A DNA stretch of 64,000 nt from an uncultured Tateyamaria sp. (GCF_947496075.1 NZ_CANMBJ010000005.1:186001-250000); one strand, 5' to 3'. Positions 26,346-35,209 are shown, counted from the first letter of the stretch. The notes: generated by a model not told the origin, from the sequence alone. Numbers and translations are program-made.

Positions 26346-26944
26346 GCCATATCCTTTGCACGCGCGAGGTCTTCGGGCGTGTTGACGTTGAAGAATGCCG
26401 CCTCGTCCGGGAAAAGGGCGGTGCGGCCATCATGCTTGTCGGTCCATAGGACCACCTTGCGCAACCCGTCCTCAAGGGCCGCGCGCAGGTCATCGCGCAG
26501 GGCGACGGGCCAGAGCCCGAAGGTGGGGTGCCGCGCCTGCCCCCGCTTGGGATCGGGGGTAGCGGCAAGGGCCAGAGGGTGCTGCATCCCTTCGGTGGCC
26601 AGCTGCAGGCGCGGGACGAGATCACAAGGAAAGAACGGTGTGTCGGCGGCGGCGGTCACGATGGTGTCTGCGCCCTGCTCCGCTGCCCAATCGAGACCGG
26701 CGAGGACGCCCGCGAGGGGACCTGCGAAGCCTTCGATGCTGTCGGGGACCACCGGCAGGTTCAGGTCTGCAAAACGGGCCGGGTCGCCGTTTACGTTGAG
26801 CGCCAGGTCTGCCACTTGGGGGCTGAGCCGGTCGATCACATGGTCAATCAGACGTTTGTCGCCGGCCAGCAGCAGTCCCTTGTCGCCGCCGCCCATGCGC
26901 GTGGCCAACCCGCCCGCGAGGATCACACCGAGGGGTGGGGTCAT
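26342..26944 (-). CDS. mobA: Molybdenum cofactor guanylyltransferase MobA
   Basis: This 200-residue nucleotidyltransferase makes molybdopterin-guanine dinucleotide, the cofactor form used by DMSO-reductase-family enzymes such as formate dehydrogenases. The GTP-binding motif is LGVILAGGLATRMGGGDKGL, followed by VVPDSIEGFAGPLAGVLAGL and TAAADTPFFP. The ATG at 26944 overlaps the previous stop as ATGA and gives the family length; an ATG at 26959 is possible. Presence of FdhD in the same operon fits a formate dehydrogenase client. Confidence 0.94.
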   Translation of the reverse strand: MTPPLGVILAGGLATRMGGGDKGLLLAGDKRLIDHVIDRLSPQVADLALNVNGDPARFADLNLPVVPDSIEGFAGPLAGVLAGLDWAAEQGADTIVTAAADTPFFPCDLVPRLQLATEGMQHPLALAATPDPKRGQARHPTFGLWPVALRDDLRAALEDGLRKVVLWTDKHDGRTALFPDEAAFFNVNTPEDLARAKDMA

Positions 26945-27474
26945 TTGTGCTGTGTCCATAGGTTCGTGATTTGTGTGCTCGTGGCATCGGGGTGATCGCC
27001 CAGCGCGGCGCGTGGGATGGCGAACCCGACAAGTCCACACATGATCACCAGTCCCTTGTCGGAGGTTCTGATTTCAGTCACCCCGGCCCAACTGGTTTGC
27101 CACTGCTGACACCATGTCTTGAGGGAAAGACCGGATGTATCAAAAACGTAGCTGACCGGAGAACCCGGGCGCATCACGTCGATCTGTGATTGGCGCACCT
27201 GCCTGTTGACCCGCCGCGCCCAGACATAGCAGGCCACAACGCACCCTAAGCCAAGACCAATGGGAAGGATGGAAAATGCGATTTCGCCCAGCCTGGCGTA
27301 GAACGAGATTGCGAAACCGGTGAGCATACCGATAATCATCGCTATGGCCGACAGCGATACGGAGGCTGCTTTGCTGAGCCGTTGCATGGCAGCAGGGGCT
27401 GGCATCATACCGTCGAGCATGTCGCGGGCCGAGGCTTCATCGACCGTGTAGTTCAGGGTAAGAGTATCGGTCAC
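26941..27474 (-). CDS. YcxB-like membrane protein in the molybdenum operon
   Basis: This 177-residue protein opens with a beta-rich segment (LTLNYTVDEASARDMLDG), has two hydrophobic helices (about residues 38-60 and 65-87), and ends with a YcxB-type C-terminal domain (VSYVFDTSGLSLKTWCQQWQ..TSWAGVTEIRTSDKGLVI). YcxB-like proteins are small membrane proteins without a known activity. It is overlapped by fdhD upstream and mobA downstream (ATGA in both cases), which is unexpected for an apparently unrelated protein. Confidence 0.72.
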   Translation of the reverse strand: MTDTLTLNYTVDEASARDMLDGMMPAPAAMQRLSKAASVSLSAIAMIIGMLTGFAISFYARLGEIAFSILPIGLGLGCVVACYVWARRVNRQVRQSQIDVMRPGSPVSYVFDTSGLSLKTWCQQWQTSWAGVTEIRTSDKGLVIMCGLVGFAIPRAALGDHPDATSTQITNLWTQHK

Positions 27475-28358
27475 GCGGTCCCCTTGCGCCCTGCGCCCTT
27501 TGGTTCATCCTTGACGCTGGCCGGGTCGGTGTCGCGGATCAGGCGTTCTTCTCCGCTCAGGCAGACGAAACGCTGTCCTCGCATCCGTCCGATCAGCGTG
27601 AGTCCCACTTCGCGTGCGATCTCAACGCCCCAGGCGGTGAAGCCCGAGCGGGACGCAAGGACGGGGATGCCCATGAGCGCCGTCTTGATTACCATTTCAG
27701 AGGTGAGGCGACCGGTGGTGTAGAGGATTTTGTCCGCTGGGTTGCTGCTTGTTTGCAGCATCCAGCCCGCCACCTTGTCCACCGCGTTGTGGCGGCCCAC
27801 GTCTTCCATGTAGACTAGCGGTTGGTCCTGCTGGCACAGTACCGTGCCGTGGATTGCCCCGGCCTCAAGGTAGAGCGACGGCGTGCGGTTGATGGCAGCG
27901 CTGAGGGCGTAAAGCCATGAGGTACGGACCTGCGCCTGTGGCAGCGTGACATCCTCCAGCCCCTCCATCATGTCGCCAAAGACGGTGCCCACCGCGCAGC
28001 CGCTGGTGCGCGTCTTTTTCTTCAGCTTGTCTTCGTGGTTCGTGGGGTTCTCAGTGCGGACAACAACCGTCTCCAATTCCTCGTCATAGTCGACGCGCGT
28101 CACCGTGTCCGCATCGGTCAGCATCCGCTGGTTCCGCAGAAAGCCAAGCGCCAGATAGTCGGGGTAATCGCCAATGGTCATGGCAGTGACAATTTCCTGC
28201 CCGTTCAGATAGATGGTCAGGGGCCGCTCCTCGACCACCGAGATTTCTGTTTCGGCCCCGGTGTGGTCAAACCCGGTTACGGCGCGCGTCAGTCGAGGTG
28301 CCGATGGATCGGGCGCAATCAGGTATCCGCTTTGATCGCTGTCACGTGCCAATTGCAT
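27471..28358 (-). CDS. fdhD: Formate dehydrogenase accessory sulfurtransferase FdhD
   Basis: This 295-residue protein delivers sulphur to the molybdenum cofactor of formate dehydrogenase. Family features include ERPLTIYLNG, MTIGDYPDYLALGFL and GAIHGTVLCQQDQPLVYMEDVGRHNAVDKVAGW (the strongly conserved DxGRHNAxDK). The reactive-cysteine loop reads RTSGCAVGTV, with one Cys (about residue 121) where E. coli has a C-x-x-C pair. It is the first gene of the operon, divergent from azlC by 48 bases. No formate dehydrogenase structural genes are in the window. Confidence 0.93.
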   Translation of the reverse strand: MQLARDSDQSGYLIAPDPSAPRLTRAVTGFDHTGAETEISVVEERPLTIYLNGQEIVTAMTIGDYPDYLALGFLRNQRMLTDADTVTRVDYDEELETVVVRTENPTNHEDKLKKKTRTSGCAVGTVFGDMMEGLEDVTLPQAQVRTSWLYALSAAINRTPSLYLEAGAIHGTVLCQQDQPLVYMEDVGRHNAVDKVAGWMLQTSSNPADKILYTTGRLTSEMVIKTALMGIPVLASRSGFTAWGVEIAREVGLTLIGRMRGQRFVCLSGEERLIRDTDPASVKDEPKGAGRKGTA

Positions 28359-28406
28359 CCCCCCTTGGTTGTTCGTAAGTCTTGGCGAATAGTCTAAGGC
28401 CCCCTC

Positions 28407-29117
28407 ATGCCCATCACCACCACCAAATCCGCTTTTTGGGCGGGTGTGCGCGACGGCGCACCGTTCATCTTCGTGGCTGGCCCGTTTGCCATGCTGTTCG
28501 GCGTGCTCGCGACCGAAGCGGGGCTGAACGTGTTCGAGGTGATGACCTTTTCGCTGGCCGTCATTGCGGGTGCCGCCCAGTTCACCGCGTTGCAGGTGAT
28601 GGAAAACGATGCGCCGACAGTCGTGGTCATCCTGTCAGCACTGGCCGTGAACCTGCGCGTGGCGATGTATTCGGCGGCGCTGACCCCCTATCTGGGCCGT
28701 GCCCCGCTGTGGCAGCGCGTGTTCGCCGCCTATCTGCTGGTCGATCAAAGCTATGCCTTGAGTCACGCAAAGTTCGAGGCGGTCCCGGATCTGACCATAC
28801 CGCAGCGCATGGCCTACTATTTCGGCACCTGCCTCCTTGTGATGATCGTCTGGTTCGGGATGAGCTACGCCGGTGCCGCTCTCGGAACGCAGCTGCCCGC
28901 GGACTTGCCCCTCGATTTCGCCCTGCCGATCGCGTTCTTGTCCATGGTTGCACCCATGGTGCGCACCTTGCCACATCTGATCGCCGCCACGGTGGCTGTG
29001 ATCGTCGGGCTGCTGGCGGTGTCAGTCCCCTACTCGCTTGGCCTGATCATTGCCGGGGCGGCAGGAATGATGGCGGGCGCGCAGGCCGAGCTTTGGCTGA
29101 AAGGGCGCTCACCATGA
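28407..29117 (+). CDS. azlC: AzlC-family branched-chain amino acid exporter, large subunit
   Basis: This 236-residue inner membrane protein has about five to six helices and the AzlC opening: FWAGVRDGAPFIFVAGPFAMLFGVLATEAGL, then FSLAVIAGAAQFTALQVM and LAVNLRVAMYSAALTPYL. With AzlD it forms an efflux pair for branched-chain amino acids. Its stop overlaps the azlD start (ATGA). Substrate assignment is from family. Confidence 0.92.
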   Translation: MPITTTKSAFWAGVRDGAPFIFVAGPFAMLFGVLATEAGLNVFEVMTFSLAVIAGAAQFTALQVMENDAPTVVVILSALAVNLRVAMYSAALTPYLGRAPLWQRVFAAYLLVDQSYALSHAKFEAVPDLTIPQRMAYYFGTCLLVMIVWFGMSYAGAALGTQLPADLPLDFALPIAFLSMVAPMVRTLPHLIAATVAVIVGLLAVSVPYSLGLIIAGAAGMMAGAQAELWLKGRSP

Positions 29118-29434
29118 TAGACACTGCGACCTTATGGACCGTGATCATCTGCCTTGGCGTGGGCAGCTTCCTGTTGCGCTTCACCTTTCTGGGTTTTGTC
29201 GGAGACCGCCCCCTGCCTGCCTGGCTACTGCGCCACTTACGCTATACGGCCGTCGCGATCCTGCCTGCCTTGGTTGCACCGCTGGTCGTCTACTCCGGTG
29301 AAGGCGGCAGCACGGACATCACGCGCGTCGGGGCTGCCATTGCAACGCTCGCGGTGGGGATGTGGACGCGGAACGTGTTTGCCGCCATCGGCGCGGGGGC
29401 CGCAACGCTGTTTCTGTTGATCTATGTGCTCTGA
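29114..29434 (+). CDS. azlD: AzlD-family branched-chain amino acid exporter, small subunit
   Basis: This 106-residue membrane protein has three to four helices and the AzlD pattern WTVIICLGVGSFLLRFTFLG followed by LRHLRYTAVAILPALVAPLV. The ATG at 29114 overlaps the azlC stop, and its length is normal for AzlD. The larger reading frame beginning at 28382 is only an out-of-frame shadow of azlC. Confidence 0.92.
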   Translation: MIDTATLWTVIICLGVGSFLLRFTFLGFVGDRPLPAWLLRHLRYTAVAILPALVAPLVVYSGEGGSTDITRVGAAIATLAVGMWTRNVFAAIGAGAATLFLLIYVL

Positions 29435-29485
29435 CGGGACGGCGGGCGGGGCGACTTTGACACAGTCAAAGAGCGTCCGGCCCCG

Positions 29486-30091
29486 TCACTCGGCAATGAC
29501 AAGGTTTTCGACGCCGTCGACAATCGTGCCTTCGTCGTCTTCGTAATACTTCTCTTCCATCACGCCGACGCGCGCGGCCATCTGTTCCATCAGGTTGGTC
29601 GGAAAGAAGGTGGTGCGGATGTCTTGGAAACCCGGCACCTGGCGTAGCAGCGCCGTGTTGGCATTGGTGCAGAACGCACGAGCCACCGCACCATTCTGAC
29701 GGGCCAGCCGCAACGCAATCTCGGCCTGTTCGGGGGTCACTTCCACGGTCTGACTGACAACGTGATAGGTGCTGCGCGCGTGTGCGCTTTTGTATCCCGC
29801 CAGAACGGCAGGCGACACGCCATAGAGCACGTCCTGCTGCTCCGGCACACGGTCGTTCACGAAGGACCCTGCCGGGTCAAAGATCACGCGCTGGCTGCCG
29901 TTGATCATCAGGGCCGAATGCCCACCAGACCCGTCGCGATTGCTGACCATGGTCAGCACCGTAATGGTGGCCGGACCCGGTTCGCGATAGGCGACGGACG
30001 CCACACGTTCATTTGACGCGTAAGACACAGTGGGAGGCGGCGCGCATCCGGCAAGCGTGACACACACTGCGAGGGATGCAATCAAACGCAT
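29486..30091 (-). CDS. Lipoprotein of unknown function
   Basis: This 201-residue protein starts with a lipoprotein signal peptide (MRLIASLAVCVTLAGCAPPP, lipobox LAGC, lipidated Cys near residue 16). The mature part has ITVLTMVSNRDGSGGHSALMING and VIFDPAGSFVNDRVPEQQDVLYG, a His-containing pattern that recalls NlpC/P60-like or DUF4105-like domains, but I cannot confirm a catalytic set. GGGGAG precedes the ATG at 30091. It ends near a short spacer convergent with azlD. Confidence 0.7.
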   Translation of the reverse strand: MRLIASLAVCVTLAGCAPPPTVSYASNERVASVAYREPGPATITVLTMVSNRDGSGGHSALMINGSQRVIFDPAGSFVNDRVPEQQDVLYGVSPAVLAGYKSAHARSTYHVVSQTVEVTPEQAEIALRLARQNGAVARAFCTNANTALLRQVPGFQDIRTTFFPTNLMEQMAARVGVMEEKYYEDDEGTIVDGVENLVIAE

Positions 30092-30130
30092 ACCCGTACT
30101 CCCCAATCAATCGTCAAGATGCAAAAGGCT

Positions 30131-30265
30131 TTATGAAATGAAGATCGCCATACCGATAAGAAGGACGAGGATCACGATCACCGACCATGTGACCCAAGAC
30201 ATGAACCCGTCAAAGGTTTTTTCCTGGACCTCAATGTCCATCTCGCCCGCTTTGTGATCTGCCAT
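30131..30265 (-). CDS. aa3-type cytochrome c oxidase subunit IV (44 residues)
   Basis: This very short gene encodes MADHKAGEMDIEVQEKTFDG, then FMSWVTWSV and a single membrane helix (IVILVLLIGMAIFIS). That is the pattern of the bacterial aa3-oxidase subunit IV (COX4_pro_2), a small peripheral subunit found in alphaproteobacteria such as Rhodobacter and Paracoccus. It is dispensable for catalysis in characterised oxidases. The gene is far from any other oxidase gene in this window, which is usual for it. Confidence 0.85.
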   Translation of the reverse strand: MADHKAGEMDIEVQEKTFDGFMSWVTWSVIVILVLLIGMAIFIS

Positions 30266-30346
30266 ATCCGGTTCCCTTGTCCAAATAGCTGCGCTGCGCT
30301 TTAGCGCATCCGCGGTGTCGTGTCACTGCGTCTTTGCGGCACGGTT

Positions 30347-30805
30347 CTATTCCTCTTCGAGGTCCTGGGCCAACCGAAAACCGATCCGGTTCGGTTCCGC
30401 CTGTTCTACTGCCTTCGGCAACGCGCGCAGCATGACATTCAACTGGCTGACGTGCTGGATCAACTGCGTTTTCGACCCTGTCGGATCCGAACCATAAAAC
30501 GTGACCACGTCAGGCGGGAAATATCCCATCCCCTCGATTCGCAGCACACCGGCATCGCCACCGGTGAACCCCATGGCCACCTCGTGTTCGTTATCCAGGT
30601 TTTCCTCGAAATTCTTGAGGTACATGATGATGCGCTCATAGGCCCATTGGGCCGGGCTTTTGTTCTCGGTCGGGGTTTTACTTACGCCCTTGGGCACCGG
30701 CTGATCCGCGGCATTGCGCGCGTCGGGGTCACAATGCACCTCATATGCACGCGGCAAGGCATCGGCTTCCACCGCTTCGGCTGCCGTTTTGATCTCGTCA
30801 TTCAT
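30347..30805 (-). CDS. Conserved hypothetical protein, DUF6173-like
   Basis: This 152-residue soluble protein has an acidic N-terminus and a core AQWAYERIIMYLKNFEENLD, EVAMGFTGGDAGVLRIEGMG and VVTFYGSDPTGSKTQLIQHV. I believe it belongs to DUF6173 but this rests on memory. There is no signal or membrane helix. It follows the metallo-beta-lactamase gene by 12 bases on the same strand, so the two are probably co-transcribed. Function unknown. Confidence 0.65.
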   Translation of the reverse strand: MNDEIKTAAEAVEADALPRAYEVHCDPDARNAADQPVPKGVSKTPTENKSPAQWAYERIIMYLKNFEENLDNEHEVAMGFTGGDAGVLRIEGMGYFPPDVVTFYGSDPTGSKTQLIQHVSQLNVMLRALPKAVEQAEPNRIGFRLAQDLEEE

Positions 30806-30817
30806 GACCTGCTCCTG

Positions 30818-31864
30818 TCACTCGGCGCGCTGGTAGACCCACGCGCCATCCTCCCGTCGGGTGCGGCTCGCCCGCCCTTCTTGGTAAAGGTGCGACAGAT
30901 GCGCGACAGCTTCAACCAGTGCGAGGCCATATTCGCCTTCGCCAATCTTGCGCTTGAAGAGCGGTGCAAAACACTCGGAGGCTGCCTTAGGGGTGTCAAT
31001 ATACTCAATCAGCCGCTTGAGTGCGCCATGGTGGTTGTCGATCAGTTGCCGCATCCGTGTGGGCAAACCGGTGAACGGCAACTTATGTCCGCCCAGCACA
31101 AGGTGGTCATCGCGCGCCAGCAGTTTGAGCCGTTCGCAGGCTTCCAGCCAATCACCAATAGGGTCGGCCATGGGTTCCGTCGCATAGACACCGATATTGG
31201 GGCTGATGGACGGTAGTATCTGATCTCCGGAGAGGACGAGGTTGTCGTCTCGGCTCCAGAACGTGGCGTGTTCAGGGGCGTGGCCATTGCCAATGTGGAT
31301 GTCCCATGTTCGTCCACCCATGGTGATCGTGTCACCCTGCTTGATCCGCGTGTAGCCCAGCGGCATGGGTGCCACGATGTCCCCGAAGTTGAAGGGGCGT
31401 TCATCGGCGCGCTGATCGTAGATCGCCTTGTCCATGCCTGCGCTGCGGTAGAAGTCCAGTGTCTCTTGCGTCGGAGTTTCCTGCACATCCAGCGTCAGCA
31501 TACGTGCAAACAGCCACGCGGTGCGTGTCGTGATGAGTTCCGCCCCGAAATCGGATTGCAGCCATCCCGCCAACCCGACGTGGTCGGGGTGATGGTGGGT
31601 GACGATCGCGCGCGCAATTGGTTTTCCGCCCAACGGGCCTTCCATCAGCGATTGCCAGATGGCTTTCGTTTTCTTGGATGCAAAGCCCGTGTCGATCACG
31701 GTCCAGCTGTCGCCATCGTCCAGCGCGTAGACGTTCACGTGATCCAACTTCATCGGCAGAGGCAACCGCATCCAGAGGACACCGGGGGCCACTTCGATGG
31801 TAGCCCCGTGCTCTGGCGCTTCCGCCCACGGATATCTCAGTCCAGCGGGCGGTGTGTCTTTCAT
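30818..31864 (-). CDS. Metallo-beta-lactamase-fold hydrolase
   Basis: This 348-residue protein has the zinc-binding HxHxDH motif in AIVTHHHPDHVGLAGWL (about residues 85-101), an upstream TVIDTGF strand, a later GNGHAPEHATFW ligand and VLSGDQILP, plus a C-terminal winged-helix-like tail (YGLALVEAVAHLSHLYQEG) as in LACTB2/glyoxalase II-like enzymes. Its start overlaps the stop of the acyl-CoA dehydrogenase gene (TGATG), suggesting a shared pathway, perhaps a thioester hydrolase. The substrate cannot be read. Confidence 0.85.
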   Translation of the reverse strand: MKDTPPAGLRYPWAEAPEHGATIEVAPGVLWMRLPLPMKLDHVNVYALDDGDSWTVIDTGFASKKTKAIWQSLMEGPLGGKPIARAIVTHHHPDHVGLAGWLQSDFGAELITTRTAWLFARMLTLDVQETPTQETLDFYRSAGMDKAIYDQRADERPFNFGDIVAPMPLGYTRIKQGDTITMGGRTWDIHIGNGHAPEHATFWSRDDNLVLSGDQILPSISPNIGVYATEPMADPIGDWLEACERLKLLARDDHLVLGGHKLPFTGLPTRMRQLIDNHHGALKRLIEYIDTPKAASECFAPLFKRKIGEGEYGLALVEAVAHLSHLYQEGRASRTRREDGAWVYQRAE

Positions 31865-33570
31865 CAGGCGGCGAACTCTTCTGGTGTCAGTGCATAGACG
31901 TCGTAGTCGCCTGCCTGTGCCTGTGCAAGCAGGCTGTCATGTTCGGGCAGCAGCCGCTGGATGTAGAAGCGTGCCACTTTTTCATGCGCGCCGCCCTGAT
32001 CATTGAGAGCGGATTGCAGGTGGATATGGCCACCCAGCACGCGGGCAAAGGCGCGCAGGTACGGCACAGCCCCCGCAAACCGGACGCGGTGGTTCTGCGC
32101 GATCATCCATTCCGTCGTCTCGCGGAGCGTCTCGCTTGCCTGCCAGACCGCTTCCGCCATCTTCGGGAAGGTGGCGCGGGCAGCTTCGGCAGCCGTTTCG
32201 ATTTCGTCGAAAATGCGGGCCGCGGCCTCGCCCCCGTCCATCATCTTGCGCGCCACAAGATCCATGGCCTGGATGCCGTTGGTCCCTTCGTAGATGGTGG
32301 TGACACGTACATCGCGGGCGTATTGGGCTGCCCCCGTTTCCTCGACAAAGCCCATGCCGCCGTGGACTTGGATGCCCATGCCCGCCACTTCGTTGCCGAT
32401 GTCCGTGCCAAAGGCTTTGGCAATTGGCGTTAGCAAAGCCGCGCGGGATTTCCAGGTTTCGTCATCGGTGGCCGTGGTCATGTCGATCGCCTTGGCACAC
32501 AGCAGTGCGATGCCGCGCGCTGCGTATGTTTCGGCGCGCATGGTCATCAGCATCCGGCGCACGTCCGCATGGTCAATGATGGTGCCGGTGTCGCCTTCGG
32601 TTTTGCCCTGCTTGCGGTCCAGCGCGTAGCTGAGTGCGTGCTGGTACGCCCCTTCGGCAGCGCCCACGCCCTGCCCCCCGACGCCAAGTCGCGCGTTGTT
32701 CATCATGGTGAACATGGCCGCCATGCCACCGCCCTCGGGGCCGACCATCCAGCCCTTGGCATTGTCGTATTGCATGACACAGGTGGGCGAGCCGTGCAGG
32801 CCCATCTTGTGTTCAAGGCTCACGACCTTGAGCGTGTTGGCAACGCCCGGGTTACCGTTTTCGTCCGGGATATTGCGCGGGACGAGGAACAGGGAAATCC
32901 CCTTGGTCCCGGCAGGCGCGCCCGGCAGACGCGCGAGCACAAGGTGGCAGACATTTTCGGTAAAGTCGTTGTCGCCCCAGGAGATGTAGATTTTCTGGCC
33001 CGAGATGCTGTAGGTACCGTCGCCGTTGTCCTCGGCCTTGGACGAAAGGGCACCAACATCCGATCCGGCCTGTGGCTCGGTAAGGTTCATGGTGCCCGTC
33101 CACTCGCCCGAGATCAGCTTGGGCAGATACAGCGTCTTGATCTCGTCCGAGGCGTGGTGTTCCAGCGCTTCGATCTGACCCTGCGTCATCAGGGGTGCCA
33201 GTTGCAGCGACAGGCAGGCCGCCGACATCATCTCGTTCACCGCAGTGGTCACCGTCATCGGCAGGCCCATGCCGCCATATTCAGGATCCGCCGCGATACC
33301 GACCCAGCCGCCTTCGGCGATGGCCTTGTACCCATCGGCATAGCCGGGCGAGGTCCTGACGACACCGTTTTCCAGCTTTGCTGGGTGCAAGTCACCGGCA
33401 CGTTGTAGAGGGGCGATAATGTCTTCGCAGAGCTTGCCCGCTTCGGTGAGGATCGCGGTTGTGACATCGGACGTCGCATCTGCAAAACGGTCGGTGGCGG
33501 CGACCTGATCCAGTCCAACGATATGATCGAAGAGGAAGGTATAGTCGTCCACGGGGGCGCGATATGGCAT
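31864..33570 (-). CDS. Acyl-CoA dehydrogenase with C-terminal extension (DmdC/FadE-like)
   Basis: This 568-residue flavoenzyme belongs to the large acyl-CoA dehydrogenase group with an extra C-terminal domain. Visible parts are WTGTMNLTEPQAGSDVGAL (FAD contact), KIYISWGDNDFTEN, and VTTIYEGTNGIQAMDLVARK, which holds the catalytic Glu. Methylmercaptopropionyl-CoA dehydrogenase (DmdC) of DMSP-using roseobacters is in this group, as are FadE-type enzymes, and I cannot separate them here. Electrons would go through ETF to the ETF-QO encoded at 18870-20519. A metallo-hydrolase gene overlaps its stop. Confidence 0.88.
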   Translation of the reverse strand: MPYRAPVDDYTFLFDHIVGLDQVAATDRFADATSDVTTAILTEAGKLCEDIIAPLQRAGDLHPAKLENGVVRTSPGYADGYKAIAEGGWVGIAADPEYGGMGLPMTVTTAVNEMMSAACLSLQLAPLMTQGQIEALEHHASDEIKTLYLPKLISGEWTGTMNLTEPQAGSDVGALSSKAEDNGDGTYSISGQKIYISWGDNDFTENVCHLVLARLPGAPAGTKGISLFLVPRNIPDENGNPGVANTLKVVSLEHKMGLHGSPTCVMQYDNAKGWMVGPEGGGMAAMFTMMNNARLGVGGQGVGAAEGAYQHALSYALDRKQGKTEGDTGTIIDHADVRRMLMTMRAETYAARGIALLCAKAIDMTTATDDETWKSRAALLTPIAKAFGTDIGNEVAGMGIQVHGGMGFVEETGAAQYARDVRVTTIYEGTNGIQAMDLVARKMMDGGEAAARIFDEIETAAEAARATFPKMAEAVWQASETLRETTEWMIAQNHRVRFAGAVPYLRAFARVLGGHIHLQSALNDQGGAHEKVARFYIQRLLPEHDSLLAQAQAGDYDVYALTPEEFAA

Positions 33571-33704
33571 GTGTCAGCTCCGGTATCAAAGTCTTGGCAA
33601 GCGCAGCAACCGCGCTTAAAGGGGCATGTTTGAAATCATAGATGCGTTTCTGATGGGCGTACCGCAACTCAAACGCGGCGTCACGAGAAAGCGGACAAGG
33701 TCGG

Positions 33705-34640
33705 ATGACACAAAGCGAGACAGCCCTGTTGCCCGCGGATGCGAGCGGGATCGCCGAGGCCGCGCGGCTCTTGGCGGCGGGCGGGTTGGTGTCATTTCCA
33801 ACCGAAACGGTCTATGGTCTGGGCGCGGACGCCCGGAACAGCCACGCGGTGGCGCGCATCTTTGACGCAAAGGGACGTCCGCGCTTCAATCCGCTGATCG
33901 TGCATGTGCCGGATCTGAATATGGCGCGTCGATATGCCGACATCACGGGCGTGCTGGCCGACCTTGCCCAAAGCTTCTGGCCTGGGCCACTGACGCTGGT
34001 GGCACCGCTCGTGGATGGGCACGGTCTGTCGCCGCTGGTCACGGCGGGTCTCGACACGCTCGCGCTGCGGGTGCCTGCGCATCCGGCGGCACAGGACGTG
34101 CTGCGCGTCTTTGACGGGCCTGTCGCGGCCCCATCCGCCAACCCATCGGGGCGTATCAGCCCGACAACGGCGATGCACGTCATGGAAGGATTGGGCGGTC
34201 GGATTGATGCCGTTGTTGATGCCGGTCCTTGCCCGGTGGGGCTTGAGTCGACCATCGTCGGGGGCAACCCCCTCGCCCTGCTGCGGCCCGGCGGGCTGGC
34301 GCAGGAAGACATCGAGCGCGTTATCGGCCCCCTTGCACAGGCAGGAAAGGTGATCACAGCGCCGGGTCAGTTGGCATCACATTATGCCCCCGGTGCAACC
34401 GTCCGCCTGAATGCCAATGCGGCACATCCGGGCGAGGTGTTATTGGGGTTTGGCCCCATGGCGTCGGACCTGAACCTGTCCTTGTCAGGTGATCTGATCG
34501 AAGCGGCTGCAAACCTGTTTGACCACCTGCATGCGCTGGATGCCCTGGGCCGCCCAATCGCTGTGGCTCCTATCCCGGAATGCGGTCTTGGTCGGGCCAT
34601 CAATGATCGCTTGCGGCGTGCGGCGGCCCCACGGCCCTAG
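33705..34640 (+). CDS. L-threonylcarbamoyladenylate synthase
   Basis: This 311-residue Sua5/YwlC-type enzyme makes threonylcarbamoyl-AMP for the t6A37 modification of ANN-decoding tRNAs. The YrdC domain is clear: GGLVSFPTETVYGLGADARN, then KGRPRFNPLIVHV and LALRVPAHPAAQDVLRVF, PVAAPSANPSGRISPT and GLESTIVG. The remaining C-terminal part (about 210-311) is the Sua5 domain, so this is the long type, not TsaC. AAGG precedes the start. It converges with yqgE, stops overlapping by 4 bases. Confidence 0.93.
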   Translation: MTQSETALLPADASGIAEAARLLAAGGLVSFPTETVYGLGADARNSHAVARIFDAKGRPRFNPLIVHVPDLNMARRYADITGVLADLAQSFWPGPLTLVAPLVDGHGLSPLVTAGLDTLALRVPAHPAAQDVLRVFDGPVAAPSANPSGRISPTTAMHVMEGLGGRIDAVVDAGPCPVGLESTIVGGNPLALLRPGGLAQEDIERVIGPLAQAGKVITAPGQLASHYAPGATVRLNANAAHPGEVLLGFGPMASDLNLSLSGDLIEAAANLFDHLHALDALGRPIAVAPIPECGLGRAINDRLRRAAAPRP

Positions 34641-35209
34641 GCCCGACCCGCCTCACCCGACAATCCCAAGGGATCGATGCCCAGCGCATTCAGCGCCTTC
34701 ATCCATTTCGATGTATTGCCGGTGCCGAAAACCACTTGTGGTGTAGCCGGGACTGTCAACCAGCCATTGCGGGCGATCTCGTCCTCCAGCTGGCCCGGTC
34801 CCCATCCGGCATAGCCCAGCATGACCAACGCCCGTTCCGGCCCATCACCAATGGCAATATCTTCAAGCACGTCTTGCGTGGCCGTCATGCCAAAGGCGGT
34901 GCCGACCTTGAGTGTCTGAAGGCGCGATGTGTAGTCAGGGCCATGCAGGACAAACCCGCGCGAGGTTTCAACAGGCCCCCCAAAATGCACCGGCTTGCGT
35001 CGTTCAGGCGACGTGCAGGCAATCTCGATCTGGTCCAGCAACTCGCCCAGCATCATGTCCGTGGCAGGCTTGTTCACGATCAGTCCCATGGCGCCTTCGT
35101 CCGAATGCGCGCAGACAAACACAACCGAGCGGTCAAAGCGCGGGTCGCCCATGCCCGGCATTGCGACCAGGAGTTGCCCTGTCAGATCCAGTTTGGAGGC
35201 GACTGTCAT
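34637..35209 (-). CDS. YqgE/AlgH family protein
   Basis: This 190-residue protein of the UPF0301 family has LTGQLLVAMPGMGDPRFDRSVVFVCAHSDEGAMGLIVNKP, then GGPVETSRGFVLH and MLGYAGWGPGQLEDEI. The ATG at 35209 gives the typical family start; longer frames upstream are not conserved. The family has no established activity, though it is conserved across proteobacteria. It is divergent from the DsbD-N gene. Confidence 0.9.
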   Translation of the reverse strand: MTVASKLDLTGQLLVAMPGMGDPRFDRSVVFVCAHSDEGAMGLIVNKPATDMMLGELLDQIEIACTSPERRKPVHFGGPVETSRGFVLHGPDYTSRLQTLKVGTAFGMTATQDVLEDIAIGDGPERALVMLGYAGWGPGQLEDEIARNGWLTVPATPQVVFGTGNTSKWMKALNALGIDPLGLSGEAGRA

